Shown here piece by piece: positions 47,816 through 55,849 of a stretch of DNA of 64,000 nucleotides (positions are counted from its first letter, which is position 1; the number at the start of each line of letters is the position of its first letter). Below the pieces are notes generated by a model that searched no databases, had not been told where the DNA came from, and worked only from the letters and a program-made list of their open reading frames with translations. A program made the translations under genes and the position numbers. This DNA is from Methylococcales bacterium (GTDB taxonomy: Bacteria; Pseudomonadota; Gammaproteobacteria; Methylococcales; Methylomonadaceae): contig JAUZSN010000002.1 in NCBI GenBank assembly GCA_030949405.1, positions 2,652,553 to 2,716,552 of the forward strand, written 5' to 3'.

Positions 47816-49024
47816 ATGATGCAAGTTCAATTTAATAAGCGTTGTTTTTTCATACTTTTAATGTTAGCTAGTTTATCCATTATTAATTACAGTACTTATA
47901 ATACGGTTAAGGCGATGCCCCTTAAAGTTAATTATAAAATTTTACGGAGTGCCGTCGCCGTTAATTTTGACTCAAAGGGTCGATTATGGCGATTAATTCC
48001 AACTATTGACTCTATTTATGTCGATTATTCTGATGATAAAGGTAAAAATTACAGCACACCGATTAAAATAAATCCAAAGCCACAAAAAATGAGTGCTTGG
48101 CCAGAAAACCCACCGGCTATTGCCATTAGCCAATCGGGTCGCATTCATGTACTTTATTATGCGGATGAGCAACAAAAAACCACTAATTTTTATAGCTATT
48201 CGGATAATAAAGGAAAAAGTTTTAGTCCCCCCGTTTTAGTGAGTGACCAAGCAGACACCGCACTGCACTATATGGCAAAAATGCTACTTGATACCGACGA
48301 CAATTTATATTTATTTTGGCATGATAGTCGTCATACCCCCCCTAATCATCAATCAGGAAAAGGGACTTTAGCACTTTATTATAGTAAAAATCACGCCTCC
48401 AAAAAACAGCCCTTTAAGAACCAATTTATTAGCCATGGAATTTGCTCCTGCTGTCGCATGGCAACCGCATTAAGCTCGACAGGATTACCTGTTATTTTTA
48501 CGCGAATGATTTTTAACCAAGGAGTCAGAGATCATGGACTTTTTAAAATAAATAAAAAGGGTCAATGGTCAAAGCCCCAACGCATTACAAAAGATAATTG
48601 GCAAATAGAAGCCTGTCCTGAGCATGGCCCTGCATTAGCAATTGATCGCAAAAATAGAAATCATTTAGCGTGGTTTTCATTAGGTGAAACGCGTCAAGGA
48701 ATCTTTTATGCCTATAGCGATGACGAAGGAAAAACACTCTCTAACATCTTGCCTTTAGGGGATAAAAATAAATTGGCAAGCCATCCCCATGTTATGGCTA
48801 TAGATCAACATGTCGCTCTTGTTTGGACACAGTTTGATGGTAATCAAACATCCGTTTTACTAAAAACGTCGCTTGATCGGGGAGAAACATGGTCAGTTGA
48901 TAAAACGATTATTTCATCAACAGGCCAAATGAGTCATCCGCGTTTATTAAATGACGGGCAGCAATTCTATTTATCTTTAACCAGCATAGATCAAGGCCAT
49001 CAACTTGTTGAGATTAATGACTGA
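47816..49024 (+). CDS. Sialidase-fold (BNR/Asp-box) exported protein
   Basis: 402 aa with an N-terminal membrane or signal segment (about 8-30). Four Asp-box-like repeats are visible: SDDKGKNYSTP, SDNKGKSFSPP, SDDEGKTLSN and SLDRGETWSV, so a six-bladed propeller is likely. Classical sialidase arginine triad residues are not obvious. A CSCC motif (HGICSCCRMA, near residue 213) is unusual for a sialidase and could bind metal. Substrate unknown. It lies between two inverted IS5-like copies; its natural upstream region was displaced by copy 1. Confidence 0.65.
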   Translation: MMQVQFNKRCFFILLMLASLSIINYSTYNTVKAMPLKVNYKILRSAVAVNFDSKGRLWRLIPTIDSIYVDYSDDKGKNYSTPIKINPKPQKMSAWPENPPAIAISQSGRIHVLYYADEQQKTTNFYSYSDNKGKSFSPPVLVSDQADTALHYMAKMLLDTDDNLYLFWHDSRHTPPNHQSGKGTLALYYSKNHASKKQPFKNQFISHGICSCCRMATALSSTGLPVIFTRMIFNQGVRDHGLFKINKKGQWSKPQRITKDNWQIEACPEHGPALAIDRKNRNHLAWFSLGETRQGIFYAYSDDEGKTLSNILPLGDKNKLASHPHVMAIDQHVALVWTQFDGNQTSVLLKTSLDRGETWSVDKTIISSTGQMSHPRLLNDGQQFYLSLTSIDQGHQLVEIND

Positions 49025-49136
49025 TGTTATGCAAAAGGAGCAAATAACAGGCCTCAATTTTCATATGAATATGATAAATAAACATTGCGCTTAACAATGA
49101 TTTTTGGCGGATGAAACGTTATCGCTTATGAGACTA

Positions 49137-49240
49137 TGAAAGTATTCAATAAAATCACTAAAAATAGTACAAAATATGCGGTAAATTATTGATTTTTCTT
49201 TATCGAACTTTGATTTTTTCTTGAATTTTGAATACTTTCA
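49137..49240. repeat. MITE-like inverted repeat
   Basis: TGAAAGTATTCAA (49137-49149) is perfectly inverted at 49228-49240; the 104-bp unit is AT-rich without an ORF. It lies between the sialidase-like gene and IS5-like copy 2. A hairpin-type terminator of unusual size is the alternative. Confidence 0.45.
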
Positions 49241-49304
49241 CAACCTCTTACTCGTCCTACTTCGCTGTAGAAGCGGATGGTTTAATTGTCCAAGAATAAT
49301 TCGT

Positions 49305-49340
49305 AGCTCGTATGGAGTGAGGTGAAATACGGGATTTCGG
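49305..49340. repeat. REP-like palindromic fragment
   Basis: The stretch GTAGCTCGTATGGAGTGAGG followed by TGAAATACGGGAT resembles the common intergenic GTAGCCCGGATGGAGCG...ATCCGGG palindromes of many proteobacteria (recalled pattern, not searched). It is a single unit at the left edge of IS5-like copy 2. Confidence 0.35.
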
Positions 49341-49356
49341 CACGGTGTTTTAATTA

Positions 49357-50470
49357 GACTTGTTCTTTAAGAAGAAGTTAATATATCATGTTAAAATTCC
49401 ATAGGATAGCCGCTAAAAAAGAAAATAAATCTTTTACACCTTCTTTTTTATTTCTAAACTTGTCAACTAGACATCTATATCTTTTCATTCCACCGATTAC
49501 ATGCTCAACAATGACTCTTTCACGACTCATCTCTTTGTTTTCTTTTTTTTGTTTTTCAGTTAATGTTGGGTTTGGATTATGCTTAGATTTATTTGGTTTT
49601 TTATGAGGAATATTTACCGAATTAGTTTTATATTCATTATTAAACCCCAAATAACCTAAATCAATAAATATATTAAAATTACTAAACCAATTTAATTCTG
49701 GATTAAATTCTTTTTAAACATTCCATAATCATGATTTTTACCGGAAAACTAACCCCAATATATAAAATTAAATGACCTAAAGAAGCTATAGTGGTATTTT
49801 TAATTGTATGCTGTTTTTTTACCACTGTAAAATTCATTTTGTTCTTCATAGTCACTAGGGCGTTGTACAGCACGCTCTGTAGCATCTATTATCAATGTTT
49901 GAACTCCGCCAAAAGCCTGCTGCATTTCTTCAGGGGTTGAAAAACTTGTTGCAGGTAAAACATTAAATATATCTAACGTCTTTATTAAAATTGGAAATAA
50001 TTTGTATACATGAGTATGAGCGCATGATTTATTCATATTAAAAGAAAACCCTAAGTGATCGAAAGTAGAATAGCACTTCATATAATTTAATATAAATAAT
50101 AATTTGTCTGCGGGTGTTTTTAATGTGCTATCTAAACCACTACCGTATTTTCTTTCTTTATTTTCATGTTTTTATTTTTGATCTTCAATAAGGGTCTTTT
50201 CAAATAGAGATAATAGTAAAATAAAATGTTCTGTTTTTAATCCTGTTAAAGCTCTTAACTGTCTATCATCATAAATTCTTGGTAAAATTTCTTTTATTTT
50301 CATGTTATACTTTGATTTTTATTTTTTATAGAAATTTATTATAAAGCTTATTTATTATTTTTAATAATTTAATTTAAAGTTTATTTATTAGGCTGTATCA
50401 ACTGATTGTGAATGTTATCAAGTATATATAAGCAATTGATTTTAATATATTTTATTTAGAAGAACAAGTC
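49357..50470 (-). mobile_element. IS5-family insertion sequence, copy 2 (inverted relative to copy 1)
   Basis: 1114 bp with the same inverted ends (GACTTGTTCTT ... AAGAACAAGTC) and flanking TA. It differs from copy 1 by a few indels in homopolymers and a few substitutions. Together the copies frame 47788-49356, but being inverted and TA-flanked, they give no direct sign of having moved as one composite unit. Confidence 0.85.
49378..50303 (-). pseudogene. IS5-like transposase, copy 2, nonsense mutation and indels
   Basis: Start ATG is at 50303. Compared with copy 1 there is an in-frame TAA near 50175 (a G-to-T change in the coding strand turning GAA to TAA in the KDQKEKHEN region). The slippery A run has 7 A (49814-49820) and a later A run has 5 instead of 6 (49711-49715). 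Pieces readable are 50081-49800 and 49650-49378. The nonsense change is a substitution, so this copy is a true pseudogene even if the indels are errors. Confidence 0.82.
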
Positions 50471-50660
50471 TATTGTGTCCATAAACATTATAGTTTTACA
50501 TAAAGTGTTAATTCGTTATCTCACTTAGCTCAATAATCGACAGTGACTTACTTGGCTTATATGCTATTTTTCCAAAAAAACTAAACCATTTTCTTTTTTT
50601 AGAATATTAAACTTTTCTGTTAATTTCATATTTTTCTATTATGATTAAGGTACATAAAAT
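50471..50660. other. Short gap between two IS elements, gene start remnant
   Basis: On the minus strand an ATG near 50630 opens a 21-codon reading frame (MKLTEKFNILKKENGLVFLE...) that stops at once. It may be a truncated cassette gene beyond attC A, cut by IS insertions. Nothing else is visible. Confidence 0.3.
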
Positions 50661-50670
50661 GGCTACCAAT

Positions 50671-51837
50671 TTAAGACGGGACATCCAGCAATTTCAAAGG
50701 GTTAGAAAACACACGCTTTCGACTATTTCTAGGAAGCGGTAACTCGCCCATTTCATTCAGTAGCCATGAAAACAAGTCTGGAAACTCGGTATCAAATAAA
50801 CGCATGGCGGCGGTTGTGCCATCCTCACGTTTGATTCCGTAGTTATGAATGACCGTCAACGCGTTTAATCGCTTTTTATTCAAACCTCGCCCATTGCGAT
50901 ACATTTGCGATAAACAGCCATTTCGCCCTTCCACCGCAGATGAACTGCGTTGAAACTGCCTTGCCATATGCTCCGCCAATGTTAGCCATCGCTGCATTTC
51001 ACTGATTGATAACTTTGCACTAAATGGGTCTGATTTGAGCTTATCAGACGCGGTTTCCCAAGCTTTTCGATAGTTTTCCTTTGACCTGCGGCTTTTAGTT
51101 TGTTCCATTTTCTGATGCCAATAAACAACGGGTAATAATGTTGTGGTCAACCAATATTCGGTATCCGCATCAAGCCCCAAATTTTGCAAGGTTTCGCGTA
51201 CCCAAAGCCACCAAAAACTGATGGATACCGCTAACGGTTTTATTTGATTACGAAACTTTTTCATCACGCCTTTATGATCGTTAATCCCTTGTTTTTCCGC
51301 TATTTTTTCAAAGGCTCGCGCTCTTAACTCTAGCAACTTCTCAACCTGTTCCGCATCGTTTCTACGACTATCATTGAGTGAAAAAGGATGAACTTCATCC
51401 GCAATCCCTTGTAAGTTTTCGTGATAATCTGTTTGTATTTTTTTGGCTTCTTCAAGCTCTTTTTCAGCCGTTATCCGTGTTGTTTTAAGTCCAATAATTT
51501 TCTGCATCGTTGCCGTTTTAGAAACAGTAGACTCTGCGGTTTGCGCTGCTTGCCGCTGTTTTTCAGCCCTTGCTGCACGCCTGCCGATTTTCGCGCCTAA
51601 CCAGCGACTCATATCTTGTTGAGCATGAAAAATATCTGCCCCCGATTCGCACTTAAACCCCGTCACTGCCATTTTTATCAACGCCTTAGCGCGATCACTA
51701 ATCGCATGATTAACCTCAATGCCTAATGATTCTAATCGTGGCGAAACCTTTTTATACCAAGTATCGTAGCACCTATCATCGCTAATATCTTCCAACAAAA
51801 GATAGCCAGAACGTAAGTCCATTAAAACTAAAATCAT
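50671..51837 (-). CDS. DUF6399-type transposase, main ORF (copy A)
   Basis: 388 aa. The start MILVLMDLRSGYLLLEDI holds the first acidic region expected of a DDE-type fold. There is a long central coiled coil with many Lys/Glu, then SSSAVEGRNGCLSQMYRNGRGL, the segment typical of DUF6399 transposases. The stop codon lies inside the terminal inverted repeat. The N-terminal DNA-binding part is in separate frames (51893-52195), and two consecutive one-base frame changes are needed to join them. Copy B differs by two residues (Glu/Gly and His/Asn). Confidence 0.75.
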   Translation of the reverse strand: MILVLMDLRSGYLLLEDISDDRCYDTWYKKVSPRLESLGIEVNHAISDRAKALIKMAVTGFKCESGADIFHAQQDMSRWLGAKIGRRAARAEKQRQAAQTAESTVSKTATMQKIIGLKTTRITAEKELEEAKKIQTDYHENLQGIADEVHPFSLNDSRRNDAEQVEKLLELRARAFEKIAEKQGINDHKGVMKKFRNQIKPLAVSISFWWLWVRETLQNLGLDADTEYWLTTTLLPVVYWHQKMEQTKSRRSKENYRKAWETASDKLKSDPFSAKLSISEMQRWLTLAEHMARQFQRSSSAVEGRNGCLSQMYRNGRGLNKKRLNALTVIHNYGIKREDGTTAAMRLFDTEFPDLFSWLLNEMGELPLPRNSRKRVFSNPLKLLDVPS

Positions 51838-51892
51838 AAAGTTGCCGAAAAAGTCTCATCCAGCCCAGCAACAACTTTACGTGTTTGTTTTT

Positions 51893-52195
51893 TCACACTT
51901 TTTCGCATTCTTGCTGAAACTGCGGCAATAAGACTTCCATTTTATTGATTTGAGTCCGCAGTGCGTCGGGTGATACGCCCACATGGGTGTCAATCCGTAT
52001 CATTTTAAAAAACAGCGATAAAGTCTCTGCACCTACGCCTGCCTTTAATCCAAAGACATACAAGGCGGAAAACACCATTAATCTTTGCCAAGAACTACCT
52101 GCCTCGGTTTCCCATAATGATGATTCAGGATGTCGATTTCGCTTTGTTTGCGCTTGACGATGACGATGCACACTGCTTTTTTGAGCGACCAACAA
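51893..52195 (-). CDS. DUF6399-type transposase, N-terminal HTH ORF (copy A)
   Basis: Up to 100 aa with SSVHRHRQAQTKRNRHPESS, the end of a helix-turn-helix, then a helical region ending QQECEKV. The upstream half of the HTH (VRNLASIVGRSKSSV) is in frame in copy B but offset here, because copy A has six A where copy B has five (52179-52184). The ORF ends in GAA AAA GTG TGA; one more A would carry it towards KQTRKVVAGLDETF and the main ORF. Confidence 0.55.
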   Translation of the reverse strand: MLVAQKSSVHRHRQAQTKRNRHPESSLWETEAGSSWQRLMVFSALYVFGLKAGVGAETLSLFFKMIRIDTHVGVSPDALRTQINKMEVLLPQFQQECEKV

Positions 52196-52363
52196 TTGAA
52201 GCTAAGTTACGAACAGTTTGCTTGCCTGTTGTTGTAATTTCAGCGATAATTGCGTGACTAGCTGCGCGTATTTTCTGTGTTGTTCTGTTTTTTTAGTCAT
52301 TAACCTATGATACAAGAATATCGCAGTTAGTTCTTTATTTTGTCCCGTCTTAAGTTGGTAGCC

Positions 52364-52454
52364 CATAACGCCAAAATAAAATACCGCTTGAAAGGGCGTT
52401 TTTTTCAAAAAAAGTGACGCTTTAAACGGTCAGCTGGATTTTTTTTTGTTAGGT
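52364..52454 (-). repeat. attC-like integron recombination site A
   Basis: Read on the minus strand: ACCTAAC core (52454-52448), then an imperfect palindrome including TCAGCTGACC-type and AAGCGTCAC segments, then GTTATG (52369-52364). Cores, palindromic arms and the position just after a minus-strand gene match an attC site. The last core is interrupted by the end of IS copy A. Confidence 0.7.
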
Positions 52455-52478
52455 TTAATTGCATAAATATTGGTGACA

Positions 52479-52802
52479 TTAACCAAGTTTTTCAGAAAGA
52501 AGCTTTCTCATTGACTTCTTAGCTCGATTAACAAATTCATCTTCTGTTTCTCCTTTTTTAGGCTCTTTAATTATGGAGCTAAATTCTTCAATGAAACCTT
52601 CACTATGAGCTAATGAGCTTACTTCATTGGCAAATTTTTCTTTTCCTTTTTCAGGTAATGATTGCCCACCCAATGAATTTATAAAAGATAATCCGCCCAC
52701 AATAGAACCAGAAATAGCTGTTATTGAACTTTGTATAGAAGGGTGAGCTAAACTCAAACTTTTAGGTTTTTTAGCAAAAAAATATTCTTTGAACTCACTC
52801 AT
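52479..52802 (-). CDS. Small cassette protein, unknown function, hydrophobic middle
   Basis: 107 aa starting MSEFKEYFFAKKPKS; AGAGG lies seven bases before this ATG, so the longer reading to 52868 is rejected. Residues about 27-46 (SSITAISGSIVGGLSFINSL) are hydrophobic and Ser/Gly-rich, possibly a membrane segment; the C-terminus is charged. It overlaps a 53-aa ORF by 8 nt. Function not recognised; small membrane-active partners of this kind are common in cassettes. Confidence 0.6.
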   Translation of the reverse strand: MSEFKEYFFAKKPKSLSLAHPSIQSSITAISGSIVGGLSFINSLGGQSLPEKGKEKFANEVSSLAHSEGFIEEFSSIIKEPKKGETEDEFVNRAKKSMRKLLSEKLG

Positions 52803-52956
52803 AAGTAGACCTCTTTGTCGCATCCCTAAAAAAACTTCGGAAAAACACCTCAAAACCCTCAACAACAATGTTAATAATTTTTTCTTTCATTTCTGGAGAA
52901 AGTTTCCCCCAAAGTCCTAAAAACCATTCAAAAAAATTGGATACCCAACCAAACAT
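52795..52956 (-). CDS. 53-aa amphipathic cassette peptide
   Basis: Starts MFGWVSNFFEWFLGLWGKLS and continues with a KEKIINIVVEGFEVFFRSFF segment, very rich in aromatic residues and amphipathic. Its TGA lies within the start region of the next gene (8-nt overlap), suggesting translational coupling. It could be a holin-like or small toxic peptide with 52479-52802 as partner, but that is a guess from size and composition. Confidence 0.5.
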   Translation of the reverse strand: MFGWVSNFFEWFLGLWGKLSPEMKEKIINIVVEGFEVFFRSFFRDATKRSTYE

Positions 52957-52993
52957 ATTTATATACCTTTAATTGCAAAATATATTTTTAAAA

Positions 52994-53384
52994 TTATCTA
53001 TTATACTGTGGATTCAGTGCTGTAATTAAAATAGCTTCAATAGCTATAATTAACCACTTTGATGTAGTGTCAATTGAAACTATTTTTATATCCCAGTTAT
53101 CAAGAGCATTTTTAAATTGGTCAAAGCCTTGCTTATTATCACGACACCAATTTATGCGAAATGTACCACCACTATCTCTTTCTGTGTAATTTTGACTGAT
53201 ACGTTCCTTTAAATCTTGGTCGTGAGCTTCACCAACATACAATACCTTGCCAGTTATTTTTTTCTTGAACTACATAAATACCAAAACAGTTAACCACTCC
53301 ACTAAAATATAAATAACTATTGTCCCCTCCAGTATTACTAAAAGGGGTTTTTAATTTGTCCAACAAGGCTATATCAAATGACAC
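52994..53384 (-). pseudogene. GIY-YIG nuclease-like protein, frameshifted in an A run
   Basis: The first part (from GTG at 53384 with GGAG upstream) ends in NCFGIYVVQEK; the second reads GKVLYVGEAHDQDLKERISQ. Joined as QEKITGKVLYVGEA, they give the GIY ... YVG signature of the GIY-YIG fold. The frame is lost at seven A (plus-strand T run near 53256-53262), where six would keep it. The repaired length is about 130 aa. The family includes homing and restriction endonucleases and repair nucleases. It is a cassette gene lying between attC B and attC A. Confidence 0.7.
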
Positions 53385-53399
53385 TTTTATACTCCAAAA

Positions 53400-53503
53400 A
53401 CCTAACGACCAAATCAGCGGCCGTTTAAAGTGGCGGTTTTTTTGCGTCTTTTTTTGCAAAAAAAGTGACGCTTTTTACGGTCAAGTGGATGCGATTGTTA
53501 TCT
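53400..53503 (-). repeat. attC-like integron recombination site B
   Basis: On the minus strand it runs from AGATAAC (53503-53497), whose TAA is the stop codon of the CoiA-like gene, to GTTAGGT (53406-53400), a perfect GTTRRRY core. Inside are ATCCACTTGACCG, AAAAAGCGTCAC and a T/A-rich hairpin tip. The arms ATCCACTTGACCG and AAAGCGTCAC are shared with sites C and E. Confidence 0.78.
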
Positions 53504-54166
53504 TGTTTTTACATTTTCAAATTTTTTATGTACTACCAGTTCACACCATCTTTTAGATTTTTTATCGTAGCCTCCACCAAAATCTGTTTGTTCAACATAT
53601 GAAGTCCATGCGTACTTTCTGCACGTAAGCAACACATCAAGGACATTATCATAAAACATTATTTTTGCTTTAACTGGTTTTTTATCCGAATAAAGAGCAT
53701 TAACTCCATAAGTTGCAGTTGCCCTGTTTTTCTGGTCAACTCTTTTGATATTCCAAGGAAAAACCCAAATAACTTCATTAACATAAAGTAGCAAATCATT
53801 TGTTCTCTTATATAGTGTTGCCCCTTCATCTTTACGCTGAAATTCAACTGCAATCTTTTTTCCTTCTGATGTTGTTACTAAAACATCTGTACGTCTACTT
53901 CCAAGTGCTACCTCAAACTTTATTTCATAACCTCTATTCTTATCACGATAGAAATTTGCCACCCACAGCTTTCCCTTTCTATGCCATAGTGTTTCACCTT
54001 CACCGTGTTTGCATCCAAAACTTACTTTATGAGCAAAGTGTGCAATATTTTTTCCTCCTGCTTTAAGAATTACAGCGCAGTTACATTCGGGACATAGAAA
54101 CTCTAGCTTTCTATTAAGGGTTTTATGTGCTTCCTTGTACTGGCTATTTAACAGGCAACTTAACAT
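53498..54166 (-). CDS. CoiA-like competence/nuclease family protein
   Basis: 222 aa. The N-terminus has a zinc-ribbon pair FLCPECNCAVI and the segment NIAHFAHK, typical of CoiA-like proteins. A PD-(D/E)XK core is visible as RRTDVLV ... KKIAVEFQRKDEG. CoiA relatives act on DNA in competence; in cassettes and islands they more often look like defence nucleases. It is the only gene between attC D and attC B, with its stop inside attC B. Confidence 0.72.
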   Translation of the reverse strand: MLSCLLNSQYKEAHKTLNRKLEFLCPECNCAVILKAGGKNIAHFAHKVSFGCKHGEGETLWHRKGKLWVANFYRDKNRGYEIKFEVALGSRRTDVLVTTSEGKKIAVEFQRKDEGATLYKRTNDLLLYVNEVIWVFPWNIKRVDQKNRATATYGVNALYSDKKPVKAKIMFYDNVLDVLLTCRKYAWTSYVEQTDFGGGYDKKSKRWCELVVHKKFENVKTR

Positions 54167-54388
54167 TTTGGTTTTATACCTTCTTTATTCAATATAGAAG
54201 CTACCAATGAAGATGAGAAAAGATAACGCCAAAATAAGCGGCGGATAAAAGGGGCATAAATTTTGCGTCTTTTTGCAAAATTTATGACGCTTTTAGCTAA
54301 TGGAATGGTTCGTCCCACTTTTACAACCGCCCTAAAAGGGATGATAATAACCGTTATTCATTTTCAGCACAAGTGTGAGGTCATAGTC

Positions 54389-55429
54389 ATGAGCAAAGTT
54401 AATTCAAACAAAAATATCGCCGTCTTAGGGATTGATTTGGCGAAGAATAATTTTCAGCTACATGGCGTGGATGAAGACGATAACGTGTGTCTGAAAAAGA
54501 AACTCACACGCAACAAGCTGAGTGCCTTTATCGCTAATCTGCCGCCGTGTTTAATTGGCATTGAAGCCTGCGGCGGCGCGAATTATTGGAAGCGCATTTT
54601 CTCTCAATTTGGGCATACGGTCAAAATTATGGCTCCACAATTTGTGAAGCCGTATGTGAAATCAAACAAAAGCGATGCCTTGGATGCGGAAGGAATTTGC
54701 GAAGCTGTGCAACGGAAGTCGATGCGCTTTGTCCCCAGTAAAAGTGTTGAGCAGCAGGATATTCAATGTATGCATCGCATTCGTAGCCAGTTGATTGGGC
54801 GACGCACTGCGCAAGCGAATCAAATTCGCGGCTTGCTGATGGAATATGGCATCATCATTGCGCAAGGCATTCACTCGGTCAGTAAGATTATTCCTGAGTT
54901 GCTAGAGGATGCAGAAAACCAACTTTCACCGATATTTCGAGAATTATTGCAAGAGCTTTACGATGAAATGAAGCACCTCAATGAGCGGATTGATTCGATC
55001 GAAATCAAGTTAAAACAGGTCTGCGCTCAGAATGAAAACTGCCAACGATTACTCACTATTCCTGGTGTCGGACTGTTAACTGCCACGGCTTTAATCGCTG
55101 CGATTGGCGACATCAATGTGTTTAAAAATGGACGCGAACTCGCGGCATGGCTAGGGCTGGTGCCGAGGCAACATTCCACAGGCGGCAAGCCGACATTGTT
55201 AGGGATTAGCAAACGCGGCGACACTTATCTGCGCACCTTGCTGATTCACGGTGGACGCTCGATGTTACGGGTAGCGCATAAATACGAAGACAAGCGTAAT
55301 AAATGGATTGTCCGTTTAAAGGAACGGCGCGGCGAAAATATTTTCACAGTTGCCATCGCCAACAAAAACGCGCGTATCGCATGGGCGGTATTGAGCAAGC
55401 AAGAAGATTACTGCATCAAGAGTACTTAG
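54389..55429 (+). CDS. IS110/IS1111-family transposase (DEDD)
   Basis: 346 aa from ATG 54389, which has GAGG eight bases upstream; a longer reading back to 54263 lies partly in the attC and is rejected. The N-terminal RuvC-like part has LGIDLAKNNFQLHG, IGIEACGGANYW, and KSDALDAEGICEA, supplying the D-E-D-D acidic set. The C-terminal Tnp_20 part has LTIPGVGLLTATALIA and the conserved serine region RQHSTGGKP. These recombinases use a structured RNA from their own non-coding end to choose targets. Intact and apparently functional. Confidence 0.9.
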   Translation: MSKVNSNKNIAVLGIDLAKNNFQLHGVDEDDNVCLKKKLTRNKLSAFIANLPPCLIGIEACGGANYWKRIFSQFGHTVKIMAPQFVKPYVKSNKSDALDAEGICEAVQRKSMRFVPSKSVEQQDIQCMHRIRSQLIGRRTAQANQIRGLLMEYGIIIAQGIHSVSKIIPELLEDAENQLSPIFRELLQELYDEMKHLNERIDSIEIKLKQVCAQNENCQRLLTIPGVGLLTATALIAAIGDINVFKNGRELAAWLGLVPRQHSTGGKPTLLGISKRGDTYLRTLLIHGGRSMLRVAHKYEDKRNKWIVRLKERRGENIFTVAIANKNARIAWAVLSKQEDYCIKST

Positions 55430-55711
55430 GATTTTAGTTAGGAAAAATCGAATCCACTTTTTAAAGACGAGCAACAGAACAAACGATCAGTTTACAACGA
55501 ATTGCGTAGATAAAGTTTAAGTGATGGCATAAAAGGTAACACCTGCATTTCCAGCAACCTGTAGCGGACGGAGACCTTCGAGGTCGTTTAGCTGATGAGG
55601 AGAAAATGCGCGGATTCCATCAGGGCTAGAGGGCTTTCAGCGCCTCATTTAAAAGCCGGATATATGGCTGCACTATTTTTTTATGTCACGAAAAAACTTT
55701 ACTTGCAATAC
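55430..55711 (+). ncRNA. Candidate bridge/seek RNA region of the IS1111 element
   Basis: This 280-bp stretch after the transposase stop has no convincing ORF and contains several stems (for example CGGACGGAGACC/GGTCTCCG-like text near 55570). In the IS1111 subgroup the guide RNA is encoded downstream of the transposase. I infer its presence from family knowledge and position; I did not resolve the guide loops. Confidence 0.45.
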
Positions 55712-55723
55712 GGGACGAACCAT

Positions 55724-55849
55724 ATATGTCCGCTGGATTTTTTTGTTATGTGTTTTAATTTCATATTCACCTGCAGGCTCAAACAAACTCATTTGTTCAG
55801 GGTTAGGCTGATAATTTAACTCGAATGACTTGTTAAATAATTGATTACT
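55724..55849 (-). pseudogene. Remnant 3' end of a cassette gene
   Basis: On the minus strand the open frame SNQLFNKSFELNYQPNPEQ, then MSLFEPAGEYEIKTHNK, leads into the ACATAAC core of attC D. It looks like the C-terminus of a longer protein whose upstream part was removed at the IS481 border (55850). Product not recognised. Confidence 0.4.

Larger units (their letters stand above)
50661..52363 (-). mobile_element. DUF6399-type insertion sequence, copy A
   Basis: 1703 bp with 23-bp inverted ends, GGCTACCAA[T/C]TTAAGACGG plus GACA. Its right end abuts the terminal core (CATAAC) of attC A at 52364. The 8 bases outside each end are CATAAAAT and CATAACGC, matching at the first five only, so no clean target duplication. 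It is inverted relative to copy B (57662-59363), 5.3 kb away; the pair flanks part of the cassette array. Confidence 0.85.
54296..55723 (+). mobile_element. IS110/IS1111-family insertion sequence in an attC site
   Basis: About 1.43 kb. A perfect 12-bp subterminal inverted repeat, ATGGTTCGTCCC (54305-54316) and GGGACGAACCAT (55712-55723), is typical of the IS1111 subgroup, which lacks true terminal repeats. It carries one transposase gene and a 280-bp non-coding 3' segment. The exact borders are uncertain by several bases because no target duplication is made by this family. Confidence 0.8.
54221..55751 (-). repeat. attC-like site D, split by an IS1111-type element
   Basis: The two arms lie at 54221-54295 (core AGATAAC, then GCGGCGGATAAAAG, and a hairpin TTTTGCGTC ... 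ATGACGC) and at about 55724-55751 (TCCGCTGGATT and core GTTATGT). Together they form an imperfect palindrome like the other sites. The IS sits in one arm of the palindrome, a position known for IS1111-attC elements. Confidence 0.68.

Noticed and set aside
46670-50470. Composite transposon made of the two IS5-like copies
   Set aside because: Each copy has its own TA flanks and they are inverted; there is no duplication around the whole unit, so joint transposition is not supported.
50661-52363. CATAA direct repeat as target duplication of IS copy A
   Set aside because: Only five of eight outside bases match (CATAAAAT against CATAACGC); copy B and the MITE show exact 8-bp duplications, so this one is not convincing.
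53229-53459. 76-aa protein starting at 53459
   Set aside because: The start would lie inside attC B. The GTG at 53384 with GGAG upstream is the better start, and the ORF is the first half of the GIY-YIG gene.
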